The translations under genes and the position numbers were made by a program. 24,905 nt of DNA, taken from NCBI GenBank assembly GCA_964472565.1, contig CAYYNB010000082.1:1-24905 (forward strand). Reading direction: 5' to 3'. Shown one piece after another: positions 7,859 to 14,958 of this stretch (within the stretch, counting starts at the first letter, position 1; every line of letters begins with the position of its first letter). The stretch is from DATAMF01 sp964472565 (GTDB lineage Bacteria > Chloroflexota > Anaerolineae > Aggregatilineales > Aggregatilineaceae). The notes under the pieces are model-generated. The model worked only from the letters and a program-made list of their open reading frames with translations. It had not been told where the DNA came from and did not search any database.

Positions 7859-7888
7859 ATTATAGCGCTTTTTCGTGAGGACACTCAA
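7859..7888 (-). promoter_or_regulatory. Sigma-70 promoter of glyQS
   Basis: TTGAGT (7888-7883) and TATAAT (7864-7859) are separated by 18 bp on the minus strand. The predicted transcript starts near 7852, leaving only about 33 nt before the ATG, too short for a T-box leader. An imperfect inverted repeat, GTGAGGAC (7875-7882) with GTTCTCAC (7893-7900), overlaps the -35 region. Confidence 0.65.
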
Positions 7889-8015
7889 TATTGTTCTCAC
7901 CATGCCTCACTATTCAAGTTCGTCACCAACAACTAAAAACGAATGACTAATAACTCAAGGGGGGGATCACTCAGAAGTTCGACCAACTTTCCTGATTTTT
8001 TAATCCAGGAGGAAA

Positions 8016-8666
8016 TCAGGGCCGTTCCACATACAGTTCGCGGGCGAGTTCGCTGCCCAGCACAAAGCTGTTGCCGTTGCACGTCAGATGCATCGGACCA
8101 TTAAACGGGCTGCGTGCCGTAACGGTCAGATTAGCCCCCGGCACCAAATGGATGCTCGACAAATAGCGCAGTTTTTCTGGGTCATGAGTTTTGACCCGGC
8201 TGATTCGCGCATCCGTTTTTTCCGGCCATTCACTCAGCGGTTTGTCGTTCACCACCGGCATAACGCCGTCCTTCGATGGAATCGGTTCGCCGTGCGGACA
8301 CCGTTTGGGAAACCCGGCCATCTCGTCCATCCGGTCAATCAGCCGGTCTTCCACGCCGCGTTCCAGGTTTTCTACCATCTCATGCACTTCATCCCAGCCA
8401 AAGGACATTATTTTCACCATATACACTTCAAGGATGCGATGGCGGCGAACCACCTGAAGTGCGATTTTTTGGCCTTCGGCAGTTAACCGGACACCTTTGT
8501 ATGGTTCGTGTTCAATATACCCGTTCTCGGCCATCTGCCGGATCATACGGGACGCGGCCTGCAATGAAACCCCCATGCTCTCGGCCACCATCGACAGGGT
8601 CGGCCAGGCAGCAAGTTCCTGCAAACGGAAAATTTCTCCCAAATAAAACCAGACGGTTGGACACAT
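8016..8666 (-). CDS. DtxR/MntR-family metal-dependent transcriptional regulator
   Basis: A 216-aa protein with three parts. The winged helix is at residues 1-72 (LSMVAESMGVSLQAASRMIR recognition region, KGVRLTAEG wing). A helical dimerisation/metal domain follows (about 75-150, with CPHGEPIPS). The C-terminal part is FeoA/SH3-like (about 170-216, LVPGANLTVTARSPFNGP). By comparison with MntR, E11, H76, E99 and E102 occupy known ligand positions, but MntR D8 corresponds to Y8 and H103 to R103. Metal selectivity may therefore differ, or regulation may be metal-independent. The open frame extends to 9005, but that part overlaps the divergent peptidase gene and lacks family similarity, so I use ATG 8666. 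A weak AAAGG lies 13 nt upstream. A palindrome at the predicted start of transcription suggests autoregulation. Confidence 0.85.
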   Translation of the reverse strand: MCPTVWFYLGEIFRLQELAAWPTLSMVAESMGVSLQAASRMIRQMAENGYIEHEPYKGVRLTAEGQKIALQVVRRHRILEVYMVKIMSFGWDEVHEMVENLERGVEDRLIDRMDEMAGFPKRCPHGEPIPSKDGVMPVVNDKPLSEWPEKTDARISRVKTHDPEKLRYLSSIHLVPGANLTVTARSPFNGPMHLTCNGNSFVLGSELARELYVERP

Positions 8667-8688
8667 AAATAAGCGATGACCTTTTTTT

Positions 8689-8700
8689 AGATAAATATCT
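8689..8700. promoter_or_regulatory. Palindromic operator candidate (AGATA-AA-TATCT) of the DtxR-like regulator
   Basis: Inverted arms AGATA and TATCT, 2 bp apart, lie 23-34 bp upstream of the regulator ATG and coincide with its predicted transcription start. The position fits autorepression. The sequence is not the classical DtxR or MntR box. Confidence 0.4.
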
Positions 8701-8705
8701 GAGAA

Positions 8706-8734
8706 AATATAGCGAATTGTGCTTTTGGGTGCAA
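8706..8734 (-). promoter_or_regulatory. Putative promoter of the DtxR-like gene
   Basis: TTGCAC (8734-8729), 17 bp, TATATT (8711-8706) on the minus strand. The -10 matches 5 of 6 and the spacing is ideal, but the -35 is weak. Transcription would start near 8699, inside the palindrome. Confidence 0.45.
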
Positions 8735-8748
8735 CTCGTAGTGACAAG

Positions 8749-8777
8749 TTGACAGCGAGTAGGGGTACAATCATACA
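8749..8777 (+). promoter_or_regulatory. Possible promoter of the peptidase gene
   Basis: A perfect TTGACA at 8749-8754 is followed 17 bp later by CATACA (8772-8777), a poor -10. A better -10, TACAAT (8766-8771), is only 12 bp away and would need a different -35, such as GTGACA at 8741-8746 with a 19-bp spacer. The exact start is unresolved. Confidence 0.3.
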
Positions 8778-8804
8778 GGTCCGATCAATCCAGGGAGATG
8801 CAGA

Positions 8805-9911
8805 ATGCGTCAGTTCCAATCGATTGTGCTTCTGTTGGTCTTGCTGACCATCACTTTTTTCGGTCAGCCCGTTCGTGCCCAAAGCAATGACGCCGAGCAG
8901 ATTGAAGACTTGCTCAACCAGATGGAACAGGCCGTCGTTGCCGGAGATAAAGACACCTATATGACCTACATCGATCAGACCGATCCCGTGTTTGCGCTGG
9001 AACATTCACGCTGGGCCGACGATTGGGTGGAACTGCATCCCATCAAACGCTTTGATCTGGTGGTGGACGATCTGGAAATCAGCGCAGATGCAGCCACCGC
9101 CGAACTGACGATGATCTGGGAATTGCAAGAAGACCCCCGCGCTCAGGCGGCAACCTTCGCGGTGAACTTCCGGCGGAATGACGCTGGGCAGTGGTTATAC
9201 GCGGGTGAACGCTGGGCCAGCGTGGAGACGGAAAACTTCATCGTGCGTTATGTCGAAGGCGAAGGCGATATTGCGGATCGTGTGGTCGAGATGCTGCCGG
9301 ATGTGTTTTCCCATACGACAACCAACCTGGATTATGCGCCCACCAACGTCAACGAGATCAAACTCTACGATTCGCGTGAAGCGCTGATCGCCAACACGCT
9401 CCTGAGCTTACCGCCGATTTCGGGCTGGAACGAACCCGAAGAAGCGCTCAAACTCTATGCGGGCGATATGGATGCCGGGCGGCTGCAATTCGTGCTGGTC
9501 CACGAATTCACCCATAAGCTCACCTTCGATATGGCGAACAATACGCACGGGTATATGTCCTGGTGGTTGGAAGAAGGCATCGCCCAATATATCGCCTACC
9601 AACTCCTGCCCGATGAAGATCAGGATGGGTATCTGCTGATCGCTCAGGAATGGGCGCAGGAAGACGCACTGGCCGACTGGGATCAGATTACCGATTTCGC
9701 CAACACGCCGCTGGACCTGTGGGAATATGTTTACCCGCAGGGTTACGCCATGATCCGCTATGTAACGGAAACCTACGGCAACGACGCCCGCAACGAGTGG
9801 ATTCGCGCGATGGGTGGCGACATGCGGTTGGACGAAGCCACAAACACTATTTTGGGTGTTGAGTTTGACGCGCTGAACGCGGCCTTCGAAGACTGGTTAA
9901 AAGCGAAGTAG
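8805..9911 (+). CDS. Secreted peptidase-MA family zinc metallopeptidase
   Basis: A 368-aa protein with an N-terminal signal peptide (hydrophobic LLLVLLTITFFG, likely cleavage after VRA). An NTF2/DUF4440-like segment follows (about 30-140: EQIEDLLNQMEQAVVAGD, MIWELQEDP). The gluzincin domain has HEFTH at residues 233-237 (H233, E234, H237) and WWLEEG at 253-258, giving E257 as the likely third zinc ligand. This is the arrangement of the peptidase MA/M1-like clan, and the protein would act outside the cytoplasm. The start is supported by GGGAG seven bases upstream. It diverges from the DtxR-like regulator across 138 bp, so shared control is possible. The substrate is unknown. Confidence 0.85.
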   Translation: MRQFQSIVLLLVLLTITFFGQPVRAQSNDAEQIEDLLNQMEQAVVAGDKDTYMTYIDQTDPVFALEHSRWADDWVELHPIKRFDLVVDDLEISADAATAELTMIWELQEDPRAQAATFAVNFRRNDAGQWLYAGERWASVETENFIVRYVEGEGDIADRVVEMLPDVFSHTTTNLDYAPTNVNEIKLYDSREALIANTLLSLPPISGWNEPEEALKLYAGDMDAGRLQFVLVHEFTHKLTFDMANNTHGYMSWWLEEGIAQYIAYQLLPDEDQDGYLLIAQEWAQEDALADWDQITDFANTPLDLWEYVYPQGYAMIRYVTETYGNDARNEWIRAMGGDMRLDEATNTILGVEFDALNAAFEDWLKAK

Positions 9912-9928
9912 CGCCCAGTATAAACGTT

Positions 9929-10081
9929 ATGAAACGTTTCTGGTTGCTCCTGATTCCAATGGCGCTCTACACGCTGAGCATCGTGCATGGTCATCCGCGT
10001 CCGGAACCCGACTTAATTTGCTGGGATCCCCAGATTTTTGGGGATTCAAACTTACGCCAACAGCCGCCGGGCCAGCGTTAA
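9929..10081 (+). CDS. Possible 50-aa membrane or secreted small protein (weak)
   Basis: An ORF 17 bp after the peptidase gene encodes a basic N-terminus and a hydrophobic stretch (KRFWLLLIPMALYTLS), then a polar Pro-rich tail ending PPGQR. It has no clear ribosome binding site and overlaps the end of the convergent STAS-like gene by 30 bp. The overlap contains an inverted repeat (ATCCCCA/TGGGGAT, around 10026-10045). No homologue is recognised. Confidence 0.22.
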   Translation: MKRFWLLLIPMALYTLSIVHGHPRPEPDLICWDPQIFGDSNLRQQPPGQR

Positions 10082-10435
10082 GGCTTCATCCTCGGATGCA
10101 ACCACGTCAAACTTGATGAACCCAAACGCTTTGCTGTTCATTCCTTCAGCCGATTTTGCGACCACCGCGTTTGTGGTAATCAGAATCATGCGGCAAAGTT
10201 GCGGATGGCCGGTCAACTCCTCCGGGACACTGTGACTGGCTGTATAAATAATGTCTTCCACGGTCGTGAGTACCTGACGCAGATCCACCACCAGGACCAT
10301 CGATTGAGTGGAAGCATTGAGAATCTTTAACTCGCTCTGAGTGGAAGCCTCAGCATCTACTTCAGGCTTAAAATCCGCACCCCAAACTTCCCAGATAATA
10401 CGTTCACCGGGTCGCACGCCAATTGTAAAGCTCAC
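10052..10435 (-). CDS. STAS/SpoIIAA-like small protein
   Basis: About 127 aa, starting at GTG 10435-10433. This GTG overlaps the TGA of the GNAT gene (GTGA), and GGGAG lies 10 nt upstream, so translational coupling is likely. An upstream ATG at 10468 would lie deep inside the GNAT gene. The sequence has the alpha/beta pattern of STAS/SEC14-like proteins: an early strand (ERIIWEVWG), a central hydrophobic strand SMVLVVDLR, then RMILITTNAV, and a terminal strand/helix with SEDEALTLARRLL. These single-domain proteins are common in Chloroflexota and usually have no known partner. A second protein of similar design is encoded at 22510-22869. Function is not assigned. Confidence 0.65.
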   Translation of the reverse strand: MSFTIGVRPGERIIWEVWGADFKPEVDAEASTQSELKILNASTQSMVLVVDLRQVLTTVEDIIYTASHSVPEELTGHPQLCRMILITTNAVVAKSAEGMNSKAFGFIKFDVVASEDEALTLARRLLA

Positions 10436-10944
10436 GTTGTTCTTTCTCCCTCTTCCAGCGCATAACACGGAAGTTCAGTGCCATAACAGGCCAACAAACC
10501 CACATGATGCATGCCGATTTTCTGCATCACGCGTTCGGAAGCGGTGTTTTCAGGGACAAACACCGCCACAATCCGATCCAAAGCCAGATGCTCAAATCCA
10601 TAGCGCAGACAGGCCGCCGCCGCTTCGGAAGCCAGCCCTTTCCCCCAACACGATTTTGCCAGCGCATATGCCAGTTCAACGTGGTTGGTATCGGGAATAT
10701 ATTGCAGGCCGCAGTGCCCGATCACCTGACCCTCATATTCCACCGCGAAAATCCCAAAATCGTGCTGCTGCCAATGCTCAAGAAAACGGCGGATCACACG
10801 TTCCGATCCGTCACGCGGACGCGGCGCGCCACCCGGTAAAAAGCGGGTCACGTCAGGATCAGAAAAGATCGCCGTGTGATAGGCGTCCAGATCATCCAGG
10901 GTAAATAAGCGCAGCCGCAGCCGGGCCGTTTCGATTTGTACCAT
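10432..10944 (-). CDS. GNAT-family N-acetyltransferase (RimJ/RimL type)
   Basis: A 170-aa single GNAT domain of the Acetyltransf_3 type. It opens with ETARLRLRLFTLDDLDAY. The acetyl-CoA binding segment is ELAYALAKSCWGKGLASEA (Q/R-x-x-G-x-G/A variant), and the C-terminal NTASERVMQKIGM is typical of RimJ/RimL-like enzymes. The full usual length is present. The acceptor could be a ribosomal protein N-terminus or a small molecule; the sequence does not say. It lies 20 bp after recO and its stop overlaps the start of the STAS-like gene, so it belongs to the cdd-recO operon. Confidence 0.88.
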   Translation of the reverse strand: MVQIETARLRLRLFTLDDLDAYHTAIFSDPDVTRFLPGGAPRPRDGSERVIRRFLEHWQQHDFGIFAVEYEGQVIGHCGLQYIPDTNHVELAYALAKSCWGKGLASEAAAACLRYGFEHLALDRIVAVFVPENTASERVMQKIGMHHVGLLACYGTELPCYALEEGERTT

Positions 10945-10964
10945 ACAATCCTCAGCGATAGTCC

Positions 10965-11732
10965 TCAGAGCGCTTCGCGGCGCAAACGGTGCAAAAATTC
11001 CACGCTCTGGAGCCGCTGCTCCAGCAGATAGGTGATGTAAGCCAGCATCAACCGCTCCAGGTCGAGGTGCAGCGTCGCAGATAAATTGAGTACTTTGACG
11101 GCATCCCAGGGCCGAGTCTGAAGATAACGCAGTGTTTTGAGCGCATTCAGGCTAATCGGCACGCCGCGCTGGAATCCTGCATAGTGTTCAAGGCAGACCA
11201 CCCCGCCATCGAACGGGCTGAAGTATTGGTCAACCGGCTCAATTTCTTCCTGCCCGATGCCGCACTGGTGCAGCGATGGGGCAAAACCCGCCCGGTTGAG
11301 CAGTGCCAATTCATAGTAACGAGCAACCAGGCGCGGATCGATGTCTTCACACAGCCAGCCCAGGGCATTCACCAGCAGGTTATATTCTGCCTGGCTGGCA
11401 TCCTGTTCCGCAGTAAACCGGTCCAGCAGTTCGACAAAATGATTGGCGTACACGCCGCGAATCAAATCTTCGCGCAGCCGCAGAAACGGTTCTTTGGTTT
11501 CGGCCTGCGTCACCAGATGCAGTTCGCGCCCGGTGGCGATCAGCATATCGACCAGGGCGAACAGTTCCACATGGCCGGTTTTGCGGGCGATAGGTTTGCG
11601 CGTCCCTTTGGCAATGGCGCGAAATTTGCCATGTTCGGGAGTGAGCAGCAGCAAAAGCCGATCCGCTTCGCCAAAGTCCTGCCGCCGCAAAATAATCGCA
11701 TCAGTCCGAAAAGAGCGTTCCTGCGCGGGCAT
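10965..11732 (-). CDS. recO: DNA repair protein RecO
   Basis: A 255-aa protein of usual RecO length. The N-terminal OB fold (SFRTDAIILRRQDFGEADRLL, HGKFRAIAKGTRKP) is followed by the helical domain with the FSPFDGGVVC segment. RecO works with RecF/RecR to load RecA on SSB-coated single-stranded DNA. Many RecO proteins carry a CxxC...CxxC zinc site around this region. Here only the first Cys of the first pair (QCGIG) and the first of the second pair (VVCLEH) remain, so classical zinc binding is probably lost. The start is 6 bp after the cdd stop, so the two genes are very likely co-transcribed. Confidence 0.93.
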   Translation of the reverse strand: MPAQERSFRTDAIILRRQDFGEADRLLLLLTPEHGKFRAIAKGTRKPIARKTGHVELFALVDMLIATGRELHLVTQAETKEPFLRLREDLIRGVYANHFVELLDRFTAEQDASQAEYNLLVNALGWLCEDIDPRLVARYYELALLNRAGFAPSLHQCGIGQEEIEPVDQYFSPFDGGVVCLEHYAGFQRGVPISLNALKTLRYLQTRPWDAVKVLNLSATLHLDLERLMLAYITYLLEQRLQSVEFLHRLRREAL

Positions 11733-11738
11733 ACCAGC

Positions 11739-12179
11739 CTATTCCTGTAAACTCGCCTGACCTTCGGCTAATTTTTTGGGGCCAAAACCAAGCGGCAGCA
11801 GCGTCGTCAGCGGGCCTTCCCACACGATCTGCCCTTCCATATCGGCCAAAATCACGGTCATCTCTGGGCCAAATTCAAACAACACCTGGCGGCAGATTCC
11901 ACACGGTGAAGCGCCATTACTCGTGACCACTGCAACCGCCTCAAAATCTCGTTCACCGTCGCTGACGGCTTTAAATGCGGCAGTGCGTTCACCGCAAACC
12001 GTCGCGCCATAAGAGGCGATTTCGATGTTGCAGCCCTGATAGATTTTTCCCGTGGAGGTGAGAAGCGCTGCGCCAACCGGATAATGCGAATAGGGGACAT
12101 AAGCGCGCTGCTGGGCATCACGCGCCAGATCGATTAATTGGCGGCGCAGTTCATCGGTGAGTGTAAAACTGTGGGACAT
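11739..12179 (-). CDS. cdd: Cytidine deaminase
   Basis: A 146-aa homotetrameric-type cytidine deaminase, converting (deoxy)cytidine to (deoxy)uridine in pyrimidine salvage. The catalytic zinc ligands and proton-shuttle Glu are visible: C62-G-E64-R, and PCGIC with C93 and C96. The substrate-binding motif SHYPVGAALL and NIEIASYG are also present. The start at 12179 is chosen because GGAAG ends five bases before it; an ATG four codons upstream would place that ribosome binding site inside the gene. It is the first gene of the cdd-recO-GNAT-STAS run. cdd next to recO is a common bacterial arrangement. Confidence 0.95.
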   Translation of the reverse strand: MSHSFTLTDELRRQLIDLARDAQQRAYVPYSHYPVGAALLTSTGKIYQGCNIEIASYGATVCGERTAAFKAVSDGERDFEAVAVVTSNGASPCGICRQVLFEFGPEMTVILADMEGQIVWEGPLTTLLPLGFGPKKLAEGQASLQE

Positions 12180-12210
12180 AGCGGCTTCCATCGTCTCATG
12201 AATATTAGGC

Positions 12211-12294
12211 TATCCCAAGAAAATCCCATTCACCCGGTTTGCCTCCTCTTCCCTGATGGAAGGGGGGGATGGGGTAAAAAATCTTGGCGCAGCC
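12211..12294. repeat. Dispersed intergenic repeat, copy A
   Basis: It begins TATCCCAAGAAAATCCC and runs through CCTCTTCCCTGATGG, GGGGATGGGGTAAAAAA and ends TTGGCGCAGCC. It shares order and spacing of blocks with copy B (21657-21739) and with the partial copies at the right end. The centre can fold as a CCTTCCC/GGGGGGG-type stem. It lies between divergent cdd and the dehydrogenase gene. Confidence 0.6.
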
Positions 12295-12376
12295 ATATTT
12301 TTAAGGAGTGGTAATTATACCAGAATTCCCCATCCGATGCTTCACCGGTTGTCAGGTGAACGTAAGCGACAAGTCA

Positions 12377-12405
12377 TTGGCGAGCGAGAAGTACAGGGCT
12401 ATAAT
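12377..12405 (+). promoter_or_regulatory. Promoter of the polysaccharide cluster
   Basis: TTGGCG (12377-12382), 17 bp, perfect TATAAT (12400-12405). Transcription would start near 12412, 30 nt before the dehydrogenase ATG. Confidence 0.55.
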
Positions 12406-12441
12406 GGCAGAAAAGTTCCTGACCTGGAATGGACGTGAGAT

Positions 12442-13758
12442 ATGCCTGACTACAAGCAACAGCTTCTCGACCGTTTGCATAACCGGACTGCAAAGGTCGC
12501 AATCATTGGTATGGGTTACGTGGGCCTGCCGCTCGCCGTCGAATTTGCCCGCGCGGGTTATCATGTCATTGGGCTGGATGTGCTGCCCGACAAAGTGGCC
12601 AAGCTGAACGCCGGAATCAGCTATATTCCTGATATTGCCACCGAAACACTGGCTCCCCTGGTCAAAAGCGGCCATCTGCGCGCCACGACTTCTTACGATG
12701 ACCTCCGCGATGTCGATGCTGTGAGCATTTGCGTTCCTACCCCGCTGCGCAAGACCAAAGACCCCGATATGAGCTTTGTGATTGCGGCGGCGGATTCAGT
12801 TTCGACTATCTGCCATCCGGGTATGCTGGTCGTGCTGGAAAGCACCACCTATCCCGGCACGACAGATGAAGTCATCCTGCCGCGTTTGCTCAACAACGGG
12901 CTGACGGTGGGCGTGGATGTATTCGTTGCATTTTCGCCCGAACGGGTGGACCCCGGCAACGAAAAATATGGAGTGCGCAATACCCCCAAAGTGGTGGGCG
13001 GTGTCACATCCGACTGTGTGGAAGCCGTCACCGCGCTGTATGAACCCGCCGTTGATCGGGTGATCCCGGTGTCGTCAACCGCCGCCGCCGAAATGGTCAA
13101 ACTGCTCGAAAACACGTTCCGCGCAGTGAATATTGGGCTGGTCAACGAAATGGCGATCATGTGCCGCAAGCTGGATGTTGATGTCTGGGAAGTAATTCGT
13201 GCCGCCAGCAGCAAACCCTTCGGATTTATGCCGTTTTATCCTGGTCCCGGCCTCGGTGGACACTGCATCCCGATTGATCCGCTCTACCTGAGCTGGAAAC
13301 TGCGCGCGCTGAATTACACCGCCCGCTTCATTGATCTCGCCAGCGAAATCAACACCCAGATGCCCTACTTTGTGATCGATCTGGTCATGGAAGCGCTGAA
13401 TGAGGAATGCAAAGCGCTCAAGGGATCGAAAGTCGCCGTGCTGGGGATGGCCTACAAGCGCGATATTGACGACGTGCGCGAATCGCCCGCCCTGGACATT
13501 CACGAACTGCTTGAAGAAAAAGGCGCGCAGGTCACTTTCAACGATCCCTATGTCGCCAGTGTGCGGCTGTCCGGTGATCGTATCGCCCAAAGCGTCGAAC
13601 TCACGGCGGACTGGTTAGCGGCGCAGGACTGCGTGGTGATCGTCACCGATCATAAAGTGTATGATGTAGACTTCATTCTGAAACATGCGCGACTGGTTGT
13701 GGACACCCGTAATCTTACGGTGGGACACAGCGGCAGTGCGCATGTTGTGCGTTTGTAG
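12442..13758 (+). CDS. Nucleotide-sugar 6-dehydrogenase (UDP-GlcNAc dehydrogenase type, WbpA-like)
   Basis: A 438-aa enzyme of the UDP-Glc/GDP-Man dehydrogenase family. The NAD-binding Rossmann motif GMGYVG is at residues 23-28, with VPTPLRKTKDPD next, LESTTYPGTT, and FSPERVDPGN. The central domain has KLLENTFRAVNIGLVNE. The catalytic cysteine C275 is in GPGLGGHCIPIDP, and the C-terminal domain has LGMAYKRDIDDVRESPALDI. The C-6 of a UDP-sugar is oxidised twice using 2 NAD+. LRKTKDPD, FSPERVDPGN and GGHCIPIDPLYLSWK are typical of UDP-GlcNAc 6-dehydrogenases rather than UDP-Glc dehydrogenases, which suggests UDP-GlcNAcA as product; the exact sugar is inference. It heads the glycosyltransferase cluster, although a terminator-like hairpin follows. 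Confidence 0.9.
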   Translation: MPDYKQQLLDRLHNRTAKVAIIGMGYVGLPLAVEFARAGYHVIGLDVLPDKVAKLNAGISYIPDIATETLAPLVKSGHLRATTSYDDLRDVDAVSICVPTPLRKTKDPDMSFVIAAADSVSTICHPGMLVVLESTTYPGTTDEVILPRLLNNGLTVGVDVFVAFSPERVDPGNEKYGVRNTPKVVGGVTSDCVEAVTALYEPAVDRVIPVSSTAAAEMVKLLENTFRAVNIGLVNEMAIMCRKLDVDVWEVIRAASSKPFGFMPFYPGPGLGGHCIPIDPLYLSWKLRALNYTARFIDLASEINTQMPYFVIDLVMEALNEECKALKGSKVAVLGMAYKRDIDDVRESPALDIHELLEEKGAQVTFNDPYVASVRLSGDRIAQSVELTADWLAAQDCVVIVTDHKVYDVDFILKHARLVVDTRNLTVGHSGSAHVVRL

Positions 13759-13784
13759 GCTTTTGTGCAGCGGCATGGTATCCT

Positions 13785-13816
13785 TGTAGGGGTGATTTTG
13801 CCCCTACATTTGTTTT
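13785..13816 (+). terminator. Inverted repeat/terminator after the dehydrogenase gene
   Basis: TGTAGGGG (13785-13792) and CCCCTACA (13801-13808) form a perfect 8-bp stem with an 8-nt loop, followed by TTTGTTTT. It ends only five bases before the next start codon, so the first glycosyltransferase either depends on readthrough or has an internal promoter. Confidence 0.65.
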
Positions 13817-13821
13817 GACCT

Positions 13822-14958
13822 ATGCGTATTTTTGTTGCAACCGGCATTTTTCATCCTGAACCGGGTGGCCCGGCCACCTATCTTTACCATATTCTGCCCG
13901 CCATCCAGGCGCGCGGACACGAGGTCCATTTATTAACTTTTGGCGATGCCCCCATTGCAGGATATCCATATCCTGTGCGGCGCATTCCCCGGCGATTTTC
14001 TCCCCGGCGCATGGCGGATTATGCGCGCGCGGCGTGGCCGGAAATTCGACGCGCCGATCTGGTTTTTATCCACAGTTTAGGACTGCCGCTGATAGGAGCG
14101 AATCGCAAGCCGCGCGTTGTAAAAGTAGTCGGCGATTTGGCATGGGAACGGGCCGTGAACAAGGGCTGGATTCCGCCCACAACGGATATTGATGAGTTCC
14201 AGCAGCGCCGCTATGATTGGCGCGTTCGGCTGGTACAAGGCCAGCGGGCACGTGAAGCACAGCAGATGGACCATATCATTGTGCCAAGTCAGTATTTACG
14301 GACAATGGTGATCGGGTGGGGCGCACCGCCTCAGCGTGTGCAGGTAATCTACAACTCGATTTCGCCGCAGCACCGCACCAGTTCGCTTTCACGAGACGAG
14401 GCACGGCAGCAGCTTGGTTTGGATGATGCGCCGCTGCTGCTGTATAGTGGACGGCTCACCGCGTGGAAAGGTGTTGATCACGTGATCCGTGCCCTGCGGC
14501 AGGTGCCCAATGTGCGGCTGTTGATCGCCGGCGATGGGCCGGAGGAGGGCGCATTGCAGGCGCTGGCGGAATCGATAAATATAGTGGATCGTATTCACTT
14601 TTTGAGGAGAGTCAGTCGGGATCAACTGGCGATTTACTACCGCGCTGCCGATTACACAATTTTGTATTCTGGCTATGAAGGACTGTCCCATGTGCTGCTG
14701 GAATCTCTGATGGCGGGAACGCCCGTGATCGCCAGCGACAAGGGCGGCAACCCTGAAGTGGTGCGGCATGGAGAAAATGGGCTGCTGGTGCCTTATGTCG
14801 CCCTGGACGCTCTGATCGCGACCATTCAAGCGGCAATAGCGAGCGATCAACAGGCACGGCTGGCAGCGCAGACAGGCAATGGTTTGGAGCGGTTCGCCTG
14901 GAACACGATGGTAGAGCAGACGGTTGCCGCCCTGGAAGGCGTATGTGGGTGCTGCTAG
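13822..14958 (+). CDS. GT4-family glycosyltransferase 1
   Basis: A 378-aa GT-B fold enzyme. The N-terminal acceptor domain starts RIFVATGIFHPEPGGPATYL, whose Gly-rich loop is characteristic. The C-terminal donor domain has LLYSGRLTAWKGVDHVI, LLIAGDGPEE and the E-x7-E motif in YEGLSHVLLESLMAGTPVIA followed by GGNPEVV. Such enzymes transfer a sugar from a nucleotide or polyprenyl donor with retention. It has no signal or TM segment and would act at the inner face of the membrane. The C-terminal tail ends in an unusual CGCC. It follows the dehydrogenase and is separated from the next GT by 184 bp, so it may be a separate transcription unit. Confidence 0.9.
   Translation: MRIFVATGIFHPEPGGPATYLYHILPAIQARGHEVHLLTFGDAPIAGYPYPVRRIPRRFSPRRMADYARAAWPEIRRADLVFIHSLGLPLIGANRKPRVVKVVGDLAWERAVNKGWIPPTTDIDEFQQRRYDWRVRLVQGQRAREAQQMDHIIVPSQYLRTMVIGWGAPPQRVQVIYNSISPQHRTSSLSRDEARQQLGLDDAPLLLYSGRLTAWKGVDHVIRALRQVPNVRLLIAGDGPEEGALQALAESINIVDRIHFLRRVSRDQLAIYYRAADYTILYSGYEGLSHVLLESLMAGTPVIASDKGGNPEVVRHGENGLLVPYVALDALIATIQAAIASDQQARLAAQTGNGLERFAWNTMVEQTVAALEGVCGCC

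Noticed and set aside
7820..7860. T-box riboswitch before glyQS
   Set aside because: The predicted leader is only about 33 nt, with no specifier stem or T-box sequence.
8016..8060. Terminator for the DtxR-like gene just downstream (7995-8022)
   Set aside because: CCTGATTT/AAATCAGG can pair, but the loop is 13-14 nt and no T-tract follows on the minus strand.
8667..9005. N-terminal extension of the DtxR-like reading frame (open to 9005)
   Set aside because: It is antisense to the signal peptide and first part of the peptidase gene, has no family similarity and would remove the divergent promoter region.
12192..12441. tRNA or other structured RNA gene in the cdd-dehydrogenase gap
   Set aside because: No cloverleaf or other known RNA pattern is visible; the content is explained by repeat copy A and a promoter.
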